From: Pyrus communis
Lineage: Eukaryota; Streptophyta; Magnoliopsida; Rosales; Rosaceae
Assembly: GCF_963583255.1 (NCBI RefSeq)
Contig: NC_084807.1
Coordinates: forward strand, 21,849,572 to 21,913,571
Direction: 5' to 3'
DNA: 64,000 bases
The notes beneath the pieces were generated by a model. It saw only the letters and a list, made by a program, of their open reading frames with translations, made no database searches and was not told the origin of the DNA. Of this stretch, positions 25,618 through 37,587 are shown piece by piece. The stretch's first letter is position 1, and every line of letters begins with the position of its first letter. Made by a program: the position numbers and the translations under genes.

Positions 25618-27936
25618 TTACAGCTTAACAGCCTTTGATGTGCTTTTTCGCCTCTTAATCAGCCCATTCATCAAATTAATATAAACATCTCGACTTAAGG
25701 TCATGCCCTTCTGCATTGATTCTTCCAAAATGTGCATTGCATCCTTGTATTTACCTTGAAAGCAACACTCAATGATTTTCTCTGAATAAGCACCTGTGCT
25801 TGAATCAGATTCAACTGAAGTTTCGGTCACTCCATTTTTCACCTCCTCCAATTTTGAGGGCAAACCCGGTAACTTTCCCATATCAATCATTTTCAAAATA
25901 AACTCTTCTGCTTCCTTGATCCTACCAGCATCAGTAAGTGCACCTAAAATGGCAGTGTATGTATACTGGTCCGGTTCAAATTTCTTTTCTTCCATTTCCG
26001 AAAAAAGATTAAAAACATCATCAAACCTTCCTTCTTTGCAAAGGCTTGAGATCAATGTGTTGTAAGTAACAGCATCAATGTCTTTCCCTTTCGAAATCCA
26101 TGTGTTAAAAAGCTTCAGAGCTTTTTCTAACATACCCTCTCTACATAGCCCACAAAGAAGAGTATTACATGTATAGACATCTGGCTTGAATGATTTCTCA
26201 ACCATTTTGTTGTGGAACTGAAATGCTTTCTCAACATTCCCCTCATGGCAGTAACCATGAATTATCGTGTTGTATGTAGTTCCATCAGGGACTAGACCCC
26301 TCTCTAGAAGCTCATTCAACTTGTCGAATGCTTGATCAGTTTTTCCAGATTGGCAGAGCCCTCCAATTATAGTGTTATAGGTGGCAATGCTGGGAACAAC
26401 CTGCTTCTCCTTCATCTCATCCCAAAGCTCAAAACCCTTGTTGGCCTTTTCGTTCTTAAAGCATCCCATGATCAAGGTTCCATAGCTTACCTCATCAAGA
26501 ATATAACCCCGCTTAGTTGAAGTATGAAACAACTCAAATGCTTCATCGAGCTTCTTGTCACTGCAAAGAGTGTGAAGAAGAGTATTGAGAGTAAAGATGT
26601 CCATCTTCAAACCTTTCATACCCATCTCATTCATCATTTTAAATGCTTCTGCCATTTTCCCTGCCTTGCAATACTCACTAATCAAAGTATTATAAGTGAC
26701 ACAATCAGGAGCAAACCCATCTTCCTCCATCTTCCTTAAAGTATCACTGGCTTCATCCAGCTTCCCTTCTTTACAGAACCACTTTACTATTATATTGTGA
26801 GTAACTGCATTTGCTTTCACTCCCTTTTCACGCATCTCCTCAATCAACTTAAAGGCCTCTGAATCGCTCCTCCACTCAAAATATCCATCAATCAATGTGT
26901 TATACGTGACAACATCAGGCATCAACTTCAAATCTTCCATCTCAACCCGAAGTCTCAGAGCCTCCTCAATCCTACCTTCCCTACACAACCCCTTAATCAA
27001 GACATTGTACGTCCAAATATCCGGCAGCAAACTGTTCCGTGTCATTGATTCAATCACCTGCATTGCCTCCTTCAACCACCCCATCTTACAATACCCACAA
27101 ACCAAAATGTTATACGTGTTCCTATTCGGAAACAAACCTCGATTCTTCATGTCCAACAACAAGTCCCGGGCCTCATTCAACTGCCCCTTCTTACACAGCC
27201 AGTCCAATATCGTATTATAGCTCACATTATCGGGCACGCATCTGAATTCACTCATCCTACTCAACAACTCTACAGCATCCCTAAACTTATGTTCCAAGCA
27301 ATACCCATATATCAAAATGTTAAAAGTATTCGTATTCACTTTAACCCCTAACTCAACAGCATGCTTAAACACACCTCTAGACAATGAAATCGAATGCGAG
27401 GACCGGTACCTTACCAGACCATTAATCAGAGTATTGCAGGTGAGTAAATTGGGCTGAAGTCGAAGCCGCTTCATTTTATCAAACACTTGGGCTGCAAGGT
27501 GGGGTTTCCCGGATAGCACATATGCCCCAATGGAAGTGTCCAGAAGGGCCTTCGAGGGCTTCGGGACGGTGGGGTCCGGGTGTAGAATAAGGCGGTGGAG
27601 ATCGTTCTGGCGATCGGCGGCGATGAATTGGACGAGGAGGGCTTTGGCATCGGAGAACTTGTGGTGGGTGAAGAGGGAGGGGAGGAGGGCGAGGAGGGTT
27701 TGTGGGGATTGGGTTAGGGAGGGCGTGTGGGCCTGGGCCCACCGGAAGAAGAAGAGGAGGGTGGTGGGCTGGGAGGCTAGGGTTTTGGAGGAGATGATGG
27801 AGAGGAGGAGGGGTTGGGTCAGATGCGGAATGTGGGGTTTTAGGGTTTCTGGGTTTAGGGTTTTTGTGGAGGTCAAGAGGTTGGTTAGGGTTTTGAGGAG
27901 TTGGGGTTGGGTTAAGGTTTGAGGTGGAGCTGCCAT
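25618..27936 (-). CDS. P-class pentatricopeptide repeat protein (At2g16880-like)
   Basis: An intronless frame of 772 residues from ATG at 27936. After about 160 residues of less regular sequence come about 15 consecutive 35-residue PPR motifs running to near residue 680, each of the VVTYNTLIDGYCKEGR form. No E, DYW, SMR or other C-terminal domain is seen, so this is a plain P-class protein. Such proteins bind single-stranded organelle RNA and affect its stability, splicing or translation. The N-terminus is rich in Thr, Leu, Pro and Lys and could be a mitochondrial targeting sequence, but this is inference. The wording of the N-terminus (LLTSTKTLNP) and length recall the Arabidopsis gene At2g16880. 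By the fifth/last residue code nearly all motifs carry Asn and Asp, which predicts a uridine-rich target. The start faces the cupin gene across 221 bp. Confidence 0.94.
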   Translation of the reverse strand: MAAPPQTLTQPQLLKTLTNLLTSTKTLNPETLKPHIPHLTQPLLLSIISSKTLASQPTTLLFFFRWAQAHTPSLTQSPQTLLALLPSLFTHHKFSDAKALLVQFIAADRQNDLHRLILHPDPTVPKPSKALLDTSIGAYVLSGKPHLAAQVFDKMKRLRLQPNLLTCNTLINGLVRYRSSHSISLSRGVFKHAVELGVKVNTNTFNILIYGYCLEHKFRDAVELLSRMSEFRCVPDNVSYNTILDWLCKKGQLNEARDLLLDMKNRGLFPNRNTYNILVCGYCKMGWLKEAMQVIESMTRNSLLPDIWTYNVLIKGLCREGRIEEALRLRVEMEDLKLMPDVVTYNTLIDGYFEWRSDSEAFKLIEEMREKGVKANAVTHNIIVKWFCKEGKLDEASDTLRKMEEDGFAPDCVTYNTLISEYCKAGKMAEAFKMMNEMGMKGLKMDIFTLNTLLHTLCSDKKLDEAFELFHTSTKRGYILDEVSYGTLIMGCFKNEKANKGFELWDEMKEKQVVPSIATYNTIIGGLCQSGKTDQAFDKLNELLERGLVPDGTTYNTIIHGYCHEGNVEKAFQFHNKMVEKSFKPDVYTCNTLLCGLCREGMLEKALKLFNTWISKGKDIDAVTYNTLISSLCKEGRFDDVFNLFSEMEEKKFEPDQYTYTAILGALTDAGRIKEAEEFILKMIDMGKLPGLPSKLEEVKNGVTETSVESDSSTGAYSEKIIECCFQGKYKDAMHILEESMQKGMTLSRDVYINLMNGLIKRRKSTSKAVKL

Positions 27937-28157
27937 GGAGGCAACCGTGACTTGCGAGTGTGAGTTGCAGCAGGTTGAAGAAGACGAGGAATAAAGTCTA
28001 CTGTGTTTAGAGTTTGGGGAAGCCCGAAACGGTGCGTTTCATTTAGACCTGAATGAAACGGCATTGTTTCGATCCTTATCCGTATAAAAGGACGGTTAGG
28101 GAACAGAAAATATTTATATTTGGATTTTTATTTAGAGAAAAGAAATAACAAAGAGAG
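27937..28157. promoter_or_regulatory. Shared 221-bp divergent promoter (PPR / ureidoglycolate-lyase-like)
   Basis: Two start codons face outward across only 221 bp. A plus-strand TATAAAAGG lies at about 28083-28091, 70 bp before the rightward ATG. An imperfect palindrome at 28029-28071 pairs gaaacggtgcgtttcatt with aatgaaacggcattgtttc. No clear TATA box faces the PPR gene, which is common for such housekeeping genes. The shared control is inference from layout. Confidence 0.6.
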
Positions 28158-31100
28158 ATGGAAATCTCCGGCGAGTCTAAGTGGGTGAAGCTGAAGGCCG
28201 TCGAAGCCACTCCGGAGAGCTTTGGAGAGTACGGCCAGGTGGTGGAGGCTTCGCCGGACGGCCACGTGTTTGGTCCTAGCGATGCTCAGTTGGACCTCAG
28301 CCATGGAGTTCCAAGGTAATACATTTACAACCAATAAAAAAAAATCTGAAAATATAACGTTAGCCTATAAAACTTAATTTTCTCCACATAAAATCTTTTT
28401 TTACTCGAATAGAACTCATTTACTAGATTCCACATCAGCAAATTATTAATTATGTTTGACTTGACATATTTAAAATCGGGACATTTTGATATAGGTGTCT
28501 CGTTTTTTAATTTTTTAGATTAAACATACATTCATTTTGAAAATTTGATCAAACATTTTCCTAAAATTTTGGTTATTAATTTCAGTTTTTCACATAAGTT
28601 CAATTTTGTTTAGAATTTTAATTTTTCACGATTTTCCCTGGACATTTTGTTTTTTTTTTCTTTTCCTCTTATCCCTATATTTATGCATTTATTATCCATC
28701 TCTATGCATTTTTTTATTGTTTGTTATAATTTTACCTTCTTTCTCTCTTTTTTTTTTTTTTTTTTTTTTGTGAATATAGTAGAATATTTAAAAAAAATTG
28801 TCATATTTTATTATTTAGAAGAGCCAACACATAATAAAGATTTGTTTGATTATATAGCTACGTCTAGTTACCTATAATATGAACACATTTAGTTTTATAG
28901 TGGATTTGATTTTTTGTATTTCTTGGTACATTTGAAATGTAAATGTACCAAAAGGGTATCTGATAGAGATATTTGGTTTTGTGGTGCATTTGTGATTTTT
29001 TGTTCATTTGTTCTTTTGGTACATTTGGAATCTAAACGTACCAAAATGGTTACTTGAAAATAGGCATATTTAGTTTTATGGTATATTTGGTTTCTCTGTA
29101 CATTTGAAATCTAAACGTACCAAAAGGGTTACATAACAATGGGTACATTTAGTTTTATGGTACATTTGAATTTTTGGTACATTTGGTTTCTCGGTATATT
29201 TGAAATCTAAACGTACCAAAAGTCTATACTTTTATTCTCAAATGTATCATAAGTTTTAAGTATATTTTATATATATCTATACGTGAAAAAATATGTATTG
29301 AAGACTTTTTATTGAGACATTTTTAATAGAAGGAGATTTTTTTTTTCCTTTTAAATACTGATAATACGGTAATGAGGAATTAGTTCATTAATTTTTTTAT
29401 TTTATTTTATTAAAAAAAATGTCATTTAATGCGTAGAAGGGGATTGACGAAATTAAATTCCTATATTATAGGTAATTAGTTGCTAATCTATCTTATGCCT
29501 CTATATAAATGCATTTAAATTAATGACATGAAAATTAAATAAATAGAAAATTATTGAGGCAGCAATTGGTCAAAGCACCTTAATTAAATCTTTAAAAGTG
29601 ATGAATATTTAATCTAACAACTACAGAAAAGATGTAGGACATTCTAATTTTCCCTTTTAAAATTTTGTAAATGCCTAAAATACCCATATTTGAATGTTTG
29701 ATGTACACAATTAATGTCATGTGAATTATAAGGGAGAATTAATAATTTTACTAAAAAAACATTTGTTATAAATTCATTGCCTAATATATAATAACAATAC
29801 AAATGTAATATATTGACATGCTTAATTAAGTCACTAAAATTATATTTTACATATTAATGTAGGTAAATATTTCACACACATATAAAAAAAATGACTAATA
29901 TATGTAAAACTTCATGCAAAATAATTTACCAAAAAAAAAAAAAATTTATTTGATTCAAATAGGGCACCTACTATTAAAATTTTAAATTGTTAGATTGCTC
30001 AAAATAATTTACCCTATGTATGTAAAATACATGAAAAATCATTTACCTACATAATAAACAAACCCAATATATGCAAAATAATTTACCTACATAATAAAGC
30101 AATATTATTTTATTTAATACTAATTTACCTACAAAATATTATTAATTTACCTACAAAATATATTATTTGCTAATCATAAATTTACAAATAGGTAAACTAA
30201 TTACATATAATAATTTTTTAACATATATGTTAGTACTGCACATATATATATTTGAACGTATAGCAGTACTATATACATATAGGTAAATTATATGTATATT
30301 GAACTTTTAGTAGTATGATATACTTTTGAATGTATTTGTGTGTGTGTGTGTGTGTCTATATTTTTATATATGTTAGGGGTAATAGTATGTGCAATAATTA
30401 TTTGTTCATTAAAATTAAGGTAAGTAATAATATTTATTGATTTGATTTGAATATTGTGGCACAAGTTGTAAATATTTTGTAATAATAGGTCAATTACTTT
30501 TCTATTTGGCAGTTTTTTTCAAATTTGGATTTTATTTTTATGTTTAGAATTAGGTGGATTTTTATCTAGAAAATAAGAGTTGCAAGGGTCTATATCTAAA
30601 AAAATCCTAAAAAAATACAATTAGCAAAGCCCAGGTTTTTTTTTTTTTTTTTTTTTCAACGAAAGATAGTATCTGCTAAGGCTGGTTCGGTATGGAAAGG
30701 GATCCCAAATCCCAAATTGACTATTTTTGGGACGGGACTTTATCTACCCCAAACCGAAATTTCGGAAATCACAATATGTTTTCGATATTTCGGAACGGAT
30801 CGGGACCAACAATCTACAATTCTAGAGAGTAAGAGTAACCAATCAATTTGTAAACCTTCATTTTCCCCAATCATGTTCCATTGATATGCTGTACTGTTAG
30901 GATCAATGCTCCAGCTCCTTAGCTCAACCTGCAAGTAGCTAGTAACAATGGTAGAGGGTATGGAGGAAGAAGATAGAGAGAGAACTGAATATTTTTGTAA
31001 TATTGTTTTTTTAATCAAAATACCGTTACAAGGACTCTCAGACTATTGGTGCTTATATTCCCTTTCACAAACAACCATTGCCAGCTGGCCACTCACTAAA

Positions 31101-32101
31101 TAAACTAATTAACTAAGTAAAACAACTTAAGTTCACTAATAATGCTTAACGGCTATATAATTGTGATCAAGTAAATCACAATCCTAGCATGTACGCTCTG
31201 CAAAAGCAGAACTCCAGCAGTAGCATAGGAAAAGTGGAAAACTAAAACAGTCCAGCAAAGTCAAAAGACCTAGGAAAAGTGACAATGTGACCTTCACATT
31301 CAGAAATTTTGTAGTTATTTTGAGCAATTGCAAGATATCTGATTGATTATATTATTCAATACACGATATTGATTTACGGTCTAGCAAAATAACACGATGT
31401 ATAATTTCGAGAAGCAAAACAAAATTACTTTTTAGTGTCACATTTCAACTTTGGTTCATGTTTACAGGTTCTACATAATGAATCTTCAAGATAGGCCGCT
31501 CAAGTTCTCAACGATCACACACCATGCTAGCGTGACGCAGTGCCTCGGTTCAATCAGCGGCCACGTTTGGTATCTCGGAGTGGCCAAGCCTTCCATTGTT
31601 GAAAGCAAGGACCGTGAAGGCAACAATGTGGTGCAGTCTCATTGTGCCTCCGGCCATTTCTACGTGCCGCCAGCTGTGGCGGACGTTCGGGTTTTCAAGA
31701 TTACGGGTCCCAAGTTCCTGAAGCTTAATATCGGGACGTGGCATGCGGGGCCTTTGTTCAGGGCGGGGACTATGGACTTCTACAATCTGGAGCTGAGCGA
31801 TACCAACGTGAGCTTCGGCCTTTCCTCTACTCTTTCAATTATGCTTTTGCGGGTTTGGTTGAGAAACTTGCGTGAAACTGGGGATATGTCTCCATGTTCC
31901 TAACGCCCGTGACCTGGTCACCTGATGGGCGCTATAGGAACATGGGGAGATATCTCGGTGACAGCTGAGACTTACCTGTTGGTTTGGGCAAAACTGGAAA
32001 TGGAACCTCAATCAGACGGCCATTTTTTGTTGCAGGAGGTTGATCACACGACACATAACTTTCTGAAGGAGAATGGAGTGAAGTTCTTGATCGACGAGTG
32101 A
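28158..32101 (+). CDS. Ureidoglycolate lyase/hydrolase-domain protein (AllA-like cupin)
   Basis: Three exons, 28158-28315, 31468-31807 and 32036-32101, total 564 bp and encode 187 residues. The first exon reads MEISGESKWVKLKAVEATPE, the second holds the cupin core with SGHVWYLGVAKPS, HFYVPPAVADVRVFKI and GTWHAGPLF, and the last ends HNFLKENGVKFLIDE. The pattern matches the plant family annotated as ureidoglycolate hydrolase (for example At2g35810-At2g35830) and the bacterial ureidoglycolate lyase AllA fold. AllA releases urea and glyoxylate from ureidoglycolate in purine breakdown; the plant members' activity is not well settled, and plants also have an unrelated ureidoglycolate amidohydrolase. 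In AllA the equivalent end motif is usually GxWHHP; here it is GTWHAGP. Intron 1 is 3.15 kb and filled with AT-rich repeats. The promoter is shared with the PPR gene. Confidence 0.87.
28880..29230. repeat. Minisatellite of GTACATTTGAAATCTAAACGTACC units in intron 1
   Basis: Four imperfect copies of a unit of about 80-100 bp, each with a hairpin-like core running from ggtacatttg to aaacgtaccaaaag, start near 28925, 29019, 29097 and 29190. The unit lies in the long first intron of the cupin gene. The core is partly self-complementary (ggtac ... gtacc). Confidence 0.75.
30340..30355. repeat. (TG)n microsatellite in intron 1
   Basis: About eight TG units in the long intron of the ureidoglycolate-lyase-like gene. 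Confidence 0.85.
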
Positions 32102-32399
32102 CTGTAATTTTTCCGTTTGTGATTTCCACTTCTGAACTTGTTTCAGAGATGCGTATCTTAAATAAACGGATTTCTGTACTCAAATTTCAGAATCCGGAAG
32201 AATTACAATTTGGAATATTCAGAATCTGTATCTTTCTTGGTGAAAGATAATATAAATCTTACAACATTAAGAAACACTTCATGAAAATTGTTTCTAGAGA
32301 ATCAAAAAATATAAATACACTCCAACACTCCAACCGGCACAAGAAATTCGCATCAATGCTCCGCTGAAGGAAGCAAGAACGCTAAGTTCCTTTGCGTCA

Positions 32400-35300
32400 C
32401 TATTCAGCCCCCATCATCTGCATAACAAGGATTGAGATTGCAATAAGAATGCCGCTCGATTATTTCAAGATTCCATTTTTGGAACAGTTTCTGTCACAGT
32501 AATATCGTTATTATTTGTGAATTACTCGCCATTCTAGTTTTTGAAGTTTTCATAACAAATTATAGTTAATCATTCACAAGAGTTCAACTCCATTGCAACC
32601 TACAGTATTGTGGACAATGCACAATTACCTTGAAAATCTCGCCAAACATTCCCATCCCTTGCAGCGGATTTCTGCGCCGTACTCCATAAAACTTCTCCGC
32701 GATTTCATCCAGCAACTAAACCATAAATTTAATGTTAGCACAAAACACACCGCACACCTTAGTGAGAGAGACATTTTGACACAAATTTGTAAAAGGTGGT
32801 CGCGCAGAAAAACTGCATACCTCATGAAATGTTGGTTCTCTGTCCAAGCTTGATTTGTATCTCTCTCTCAACATATTAAAAAGCGGAAGAGCATCTCTCA
32901 GCAACCTGCATTGAGAATAACATTCAGCAATGTGTAAACCTTGTACCATACACATCAATAATTGAGGCTCCTTATTTCATAATCTAATTAAATCTTTATG
33001 ATCTCTTGGGACTTTGGCTATTGATATTTTGAGGCATGAAGATCAGGGGCATACCTAAATTGCATATTTCCAGTATGGTTACTAAATCAATATTTGATTG
33101 CCCAAGTCACCAAAAATCGCACAAGCAACAGTACATATCATTTTCTTATATCATACTCCAAATTCCGTTAAGACTGATGACATTGTTACGGATCCTTCTC
33201 TAGAGATGGGATATATGATTGTTACGGTTCATGAATAAAAAGAAAGAATTGAAAGCAACATACGTTTGCAAAAGAAAATTGATGAACTGGATCAAATTGG
33301 ATTTGGGAAAGTCGAGCTGCTTAGACTCCACTTGCTTCTTTATCTCATCCACGAGAATATTGGCATCTCTCAGATTACCAACTGCCAAATACCTACACCA
33401 GAAAGACACAAAATCAGCTCTATAGGAAAACAGAATTAGCTCGATTAGCCTACTGCTCAATCTCAGAATGAAGGCAAATGAAAAGTACATAAACATGACA
33501 AAACGGTAGTTGAATGTGTATATTCGTCGAGGATCTCCCAATTTTGAGTGCACACTTTGAAAGCAAGTTCAAATGAACTCATAGTGCCACCCAACAAATC
33601 AAAAGGCTTTTTAGTCAAAATGGTCCCTGAGATTTGCATAACACGTAACTTTGGTCCCTGAGATTTAAAATTAATAGAAGTGGTCCCTGAGATTGTCCAC
33701 CATCCATTATTTTGGTCCTTCCGTTAAAAAACTCCGTTAAGTTGAAGGTATAACACATAACTTTGGTCCCTAAGATTTGCATAACACGTAACTTTGGTCC
33801 CTGAAATTGTCCACCATCCATCATTTTGGTCCTTCCGTTAAAAAGCTCAGGGACCACTTAGCGGAGTTTTTTAATGTAAGGACCAAAATAATGGATGGTG
33901 GACAATCTCAAGGACCACTTCTATTGATTTTAAATCTCAGGGACCAAAGTTATGTGTAATGAAAATCTTAGGGACCATTTTGGCTAAAAAGCCCAAATCA
34001 AAATTTTAAATTGCACTATGTTCATAAAATCCACAATGTATTTTAGACTACCCTTGAAAATTAGAAGGGAAGTTCCCACATTACATCATAACTAAGTTAT
34101 TGTTCTCAGTTTTTACGGAAACTTCAATTAGGCCATGGATTTATTGCACTCATTGTGAACCTCAGAATTGAAGCTATATTAAAATTCTGTAAGCGAATTC
34201 AGGATTCAGGATCCAGATTGGTTGTTCAACTATCATCAATGATATCAACCAGAACGGAAGAGTGAATTGCCTACACAAGTACATAGTGGAGAAAAGGCTT
34301 ACATTAAAATCGCTCGTGCAATGGCCAAATCATCTTCCCCCGGATAACACTGCATGGTCAAGAAGTATGAACCCCATAAAAACTTTCTATCAAAAAGCTA
34401 ACTATAATTCTGTAACATACCTTTTTCTGCATTTGTGAAAATTAATCTCTTTTTTTTTTTTTTTTTTTTTTGTCGAAGATGATTTTCTAGTGCTAAAAGA
34501 GGAGATACTAACTATAATTTTGTAGCTCACCTTGCCCATAAAATTTACTAAAGTTGAAGCAAACTCTTTGGGGTTGTTTCCTCGAACAAAATGATGCGAC
34601 ACTCTAACCATGTCCTGCAAGGCAATCAAACAGATAATGGTGTTCACTCTGCACTTACAGCAAGAATAGTTTGAACAGTATGGAACTACCAAAAAAAAAA
34701 AAAAAAACAAAAAAAAACAATTCCAACATGTCTTCCAAAACATTTTCAAGCGCAAAAAGTGCTTCAGAATAAAACATTGGAAAGATGACGCAATCACCAA
34801 AATGACAGTAAACAAATTTGTATAAATAATGATCTGTTGGTCCAATATTCCATCTGAACTTGCTAGCAATTAATAAGCAGGCATTTGCAAAAAAGCGGAC
34901 TATGGGGACAATCTTTGAAATGTATGCACTCGAGAGCCAAATACTAAAGGATTATGGACAGCCGCAAGCACAGCAAAGAACACAATCAAGATGCTACTTA
35001 CCACCTCAGGAGATTCAAAATATATGTAGTTCGCTAACATGACATGTATTTCTGGAGCTCCACCCTTGGGTGCACCAAACTCCTTAGACCACCTGAAAAG
35101 AGAGAAACAGCAACGCATTTTCAGTGCTCGATGACACTATAGGATCTGATATAAAGTAAAGTGCATATGTAATACATATTGTGTGCATGCTCGTCGTGTA
35201 CACACATGTTTAGTATAATTAGGAAAGTAACTAGGAAATAAAGGATCAAAATTGATAATTTCCTTAATATGGATAAAGTTGGGAAAAAAAAAAAGAAGTT

Positions 35301-37493
35301 CAATATGAAGTGCAAATGTGGGTTATAATTGGTTTTTCAATAATTAATTACGGCAATTTTGTCCTAAACACCTATAAAAAATGCTAGTAAATGTTGAAAA
35401 AAGCGGGGAGGGGGCCGGTTAGCTTTTGTTAAAAGGGTATGAGTAACGACATTCTCTTCTTTCCCAACATTTATCATTTATTACCAAATTTCTTCTCTTC
35501 CTTGCACTTATCCAACATGGGAAGGTAAATGATTTCCCATTCTCAAGCCCCTTTTTCCCACCAACTAAACACATAGTTAGAGTTAATTGTAGATAAAACG
35601 CATGGATTAGACAAAAGAAAAAACCACATGAATATCAAATAGCATTGAATATTCAGATAAAGAGGAATCAAATATCTTAACTCACACATAAAAGACCAAA
35701 CCATAACCATGAAATCTCTCTCCAAATCAGGAAAAGGAAAATCTTGAACAAAACTCACTTAAGAGCAGATTTTAGGAACGATGAGCAGCCCTCAACACAT
35801 GTTTTTGCTTCCCCAAGTGTTTCAGAAAGTTGTTGCATGTCATCTAAATCCCCTAACTGCTGTGGCACAGGTATCCGAGGAAATGCTTTATAAATTTTCC
35901 TGACACGACCTGACAAAAAAATAAATTTTGTCATGATCACGAAAAAAATAGAAGCATTATAGTACTAGAAAGACCAAAACACTGAAAATGGCTAGGAAAA
36001 CATGTGAATCATATCCAAAAATTCTATTTATCATAACACTGATACTCTGATACGAATAAAACCCACTAGAAGAACCAACCACGAGAAGTTCAAAATTACT
36101 ACAGAAGGTAAGAACAAGCCAACAGTGAACCAATAGAGAATTTAATTCAATACCATATGATAACAACTGACCTAGTGTTTCATCGTCATAAGGGAATCTT
36201 CCTTTGACAAGTGTTTCCACAAACAAAGCAGCCAACTCAGCACCACAAGTAACCTGAACTTGTTTTCCATATATACGGTGTCAGTAATACGGATTTGACT
36301 ATGAAATGTCATGATATATTTTCTGCATGTTTGTATCTTGACTATGTCCAAATCATGCAAATTTGTATCTCAAAACGCAGAGCCATGAAAGTATGACCTG
36401 CCCATGTTTCAGTTGGTTGCATGCGCCGGACTGAAGGATATCCACAGCCTCAGAAAACCTCTGAGCAGCTACATATCTGCAATAAAGCATCTGTATTTGA
36501 TCAACGTGCATGCCTTTACGAAAGACAAATGAAGAAAATGGGTTCCTGGGTTCCTCAACAGCCATTCTCACTGTTAAATAAAATGAGGCTTTCTCCAATG
36601 TGGGAAAAATCTTGCAAGATGTGAACCCAGCCAATCAAGCAGGCACTCGCATCCCACAAGATTTATCCCACATTGGAGAATTTCTGTTGGTACAATTCCC
36701 AATATTTTCCTGAATGATCATATTCTTGAGCCTCGAAACTAAATAACAGAAACTATCTACGCAGAAATTATAAAGAGCATATGACTCGTACCTTGCACTA
36801 ATAGATTTGTACATTTGTTGAGCTCCATAGTAATTACCTTCCTCTACAACTTTCTCTAATTTCTCAATATTCTGCATTTAAAGTAGAAAAACAAAAATGC
36901 AATTGGAAACCATCCTTCCTGAAACCAACTGGCTGATAGAATGAAACTGAAAACTGTTCTTCATCAAAACTAAGCATCGAGTATCAAAGTAAGCAAGCAT
37001 TCAAAACGAGATTTATTACATTACCATAATCTCAACAACCAAATTCAGGCTGCAATTGTTACTTTGGAATGTAGGAAATCTAAAGCAAAAACCTTTTGTG
37101 GAAGAAATTATAAGTTTTTAGATCAAAAGTCAAAAGCCAAAAGCAATAAGCAGCGTTATGGACTAGAATCAGCAAATACGATTAACATTGAGCATATCAC
37201 ATTCCAAATCAAACAAACACAAAACAGAGAGCTGATCATATTTATATATATCACAATTCTTCAAAAAGTAGAGAAAATTACGAATCAGAATCTCAAATCG
37301 GAGAACTTCCATGAATTTCAGCGCAGAAAACAAAACCCGTCATATGAATTCTCCAATCGAAACGTTTCCGAATTGCGGAAACACAAAGATTACAGAAAAC
37401 TTGAGGAAACCAAGAGATTGGAAAGCAGGATTTGAGGTGGCGTACCTCTTGGGCGGGAGGCAGTGCGCCTCTTTTGGGTCTCTCCCGCGACAT
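32400..37493 (-). CDS. GET4: Golgi to ER traffic protein 4 homologue (GET4)
   Basis: Twelve exons on the minus strand: 37493-37446, 36871-36792, 36476-36398, 36253-36172, 35909-35759, 35092-35002, 34614-34531, 34349-34303, 33392-33264, 32905-32821, 32715-32629 and 32417-32400. They sum to 981 bp and 326 residues, close to Arabidopsis At5g63220. All junctions are GT-AG with matching phases. Key stretches are [60 protein letters not shown] and the C-terminal [22 protein letters not shown]4 is an all-helical TPR-like protein. With GET5 (in animals UBL4A and BAG6) it hands tail-anchored proteins from SGT2/SGTA to the GET3/TRC40 ATPase for insertion into the ER membrane. It is cytosolic. A 389-bp MITE sits in the intron between exons 8 and 9. 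The gene looks intact. Confidence 0.95.
33605..33993. mobile_element. Palindromic MITE in a GET4 intron, 10-bp TSD (Mutator-like)
   Basis: The 389-bp element starts ggctttttag and ends ctaaaaagcc, with long inverted arms built on GGTCCCTGAGATTT and GTCCACCATCCATTATTTTG. The 10-bp word CAAATCAAAA flanks it on both sides (33595-33604 and 33994-34003). A 9-11 bp duplication points to a Mutator-type transposase source. The left arm also contains an internal partial repeat of the GGTCCCT block. Confidence 0.85.
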
Positions 37494-37587
37494 GATGATG
37501 GGTCTCAGTTTCTTTGAGCGTCGAGTTCAAAGTGAGCAAAGGTTGTACTCTCTAACTCAATCACACAAAAAAAAAAAAAAAAAAAAA

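Noticed and set aside
27479..27922. Frames of 87 and 130 residues opposite or across the PPR gene
   Set aside because: They are shadow frames of the PPR N-terminal coding region, which is GC-richer there.
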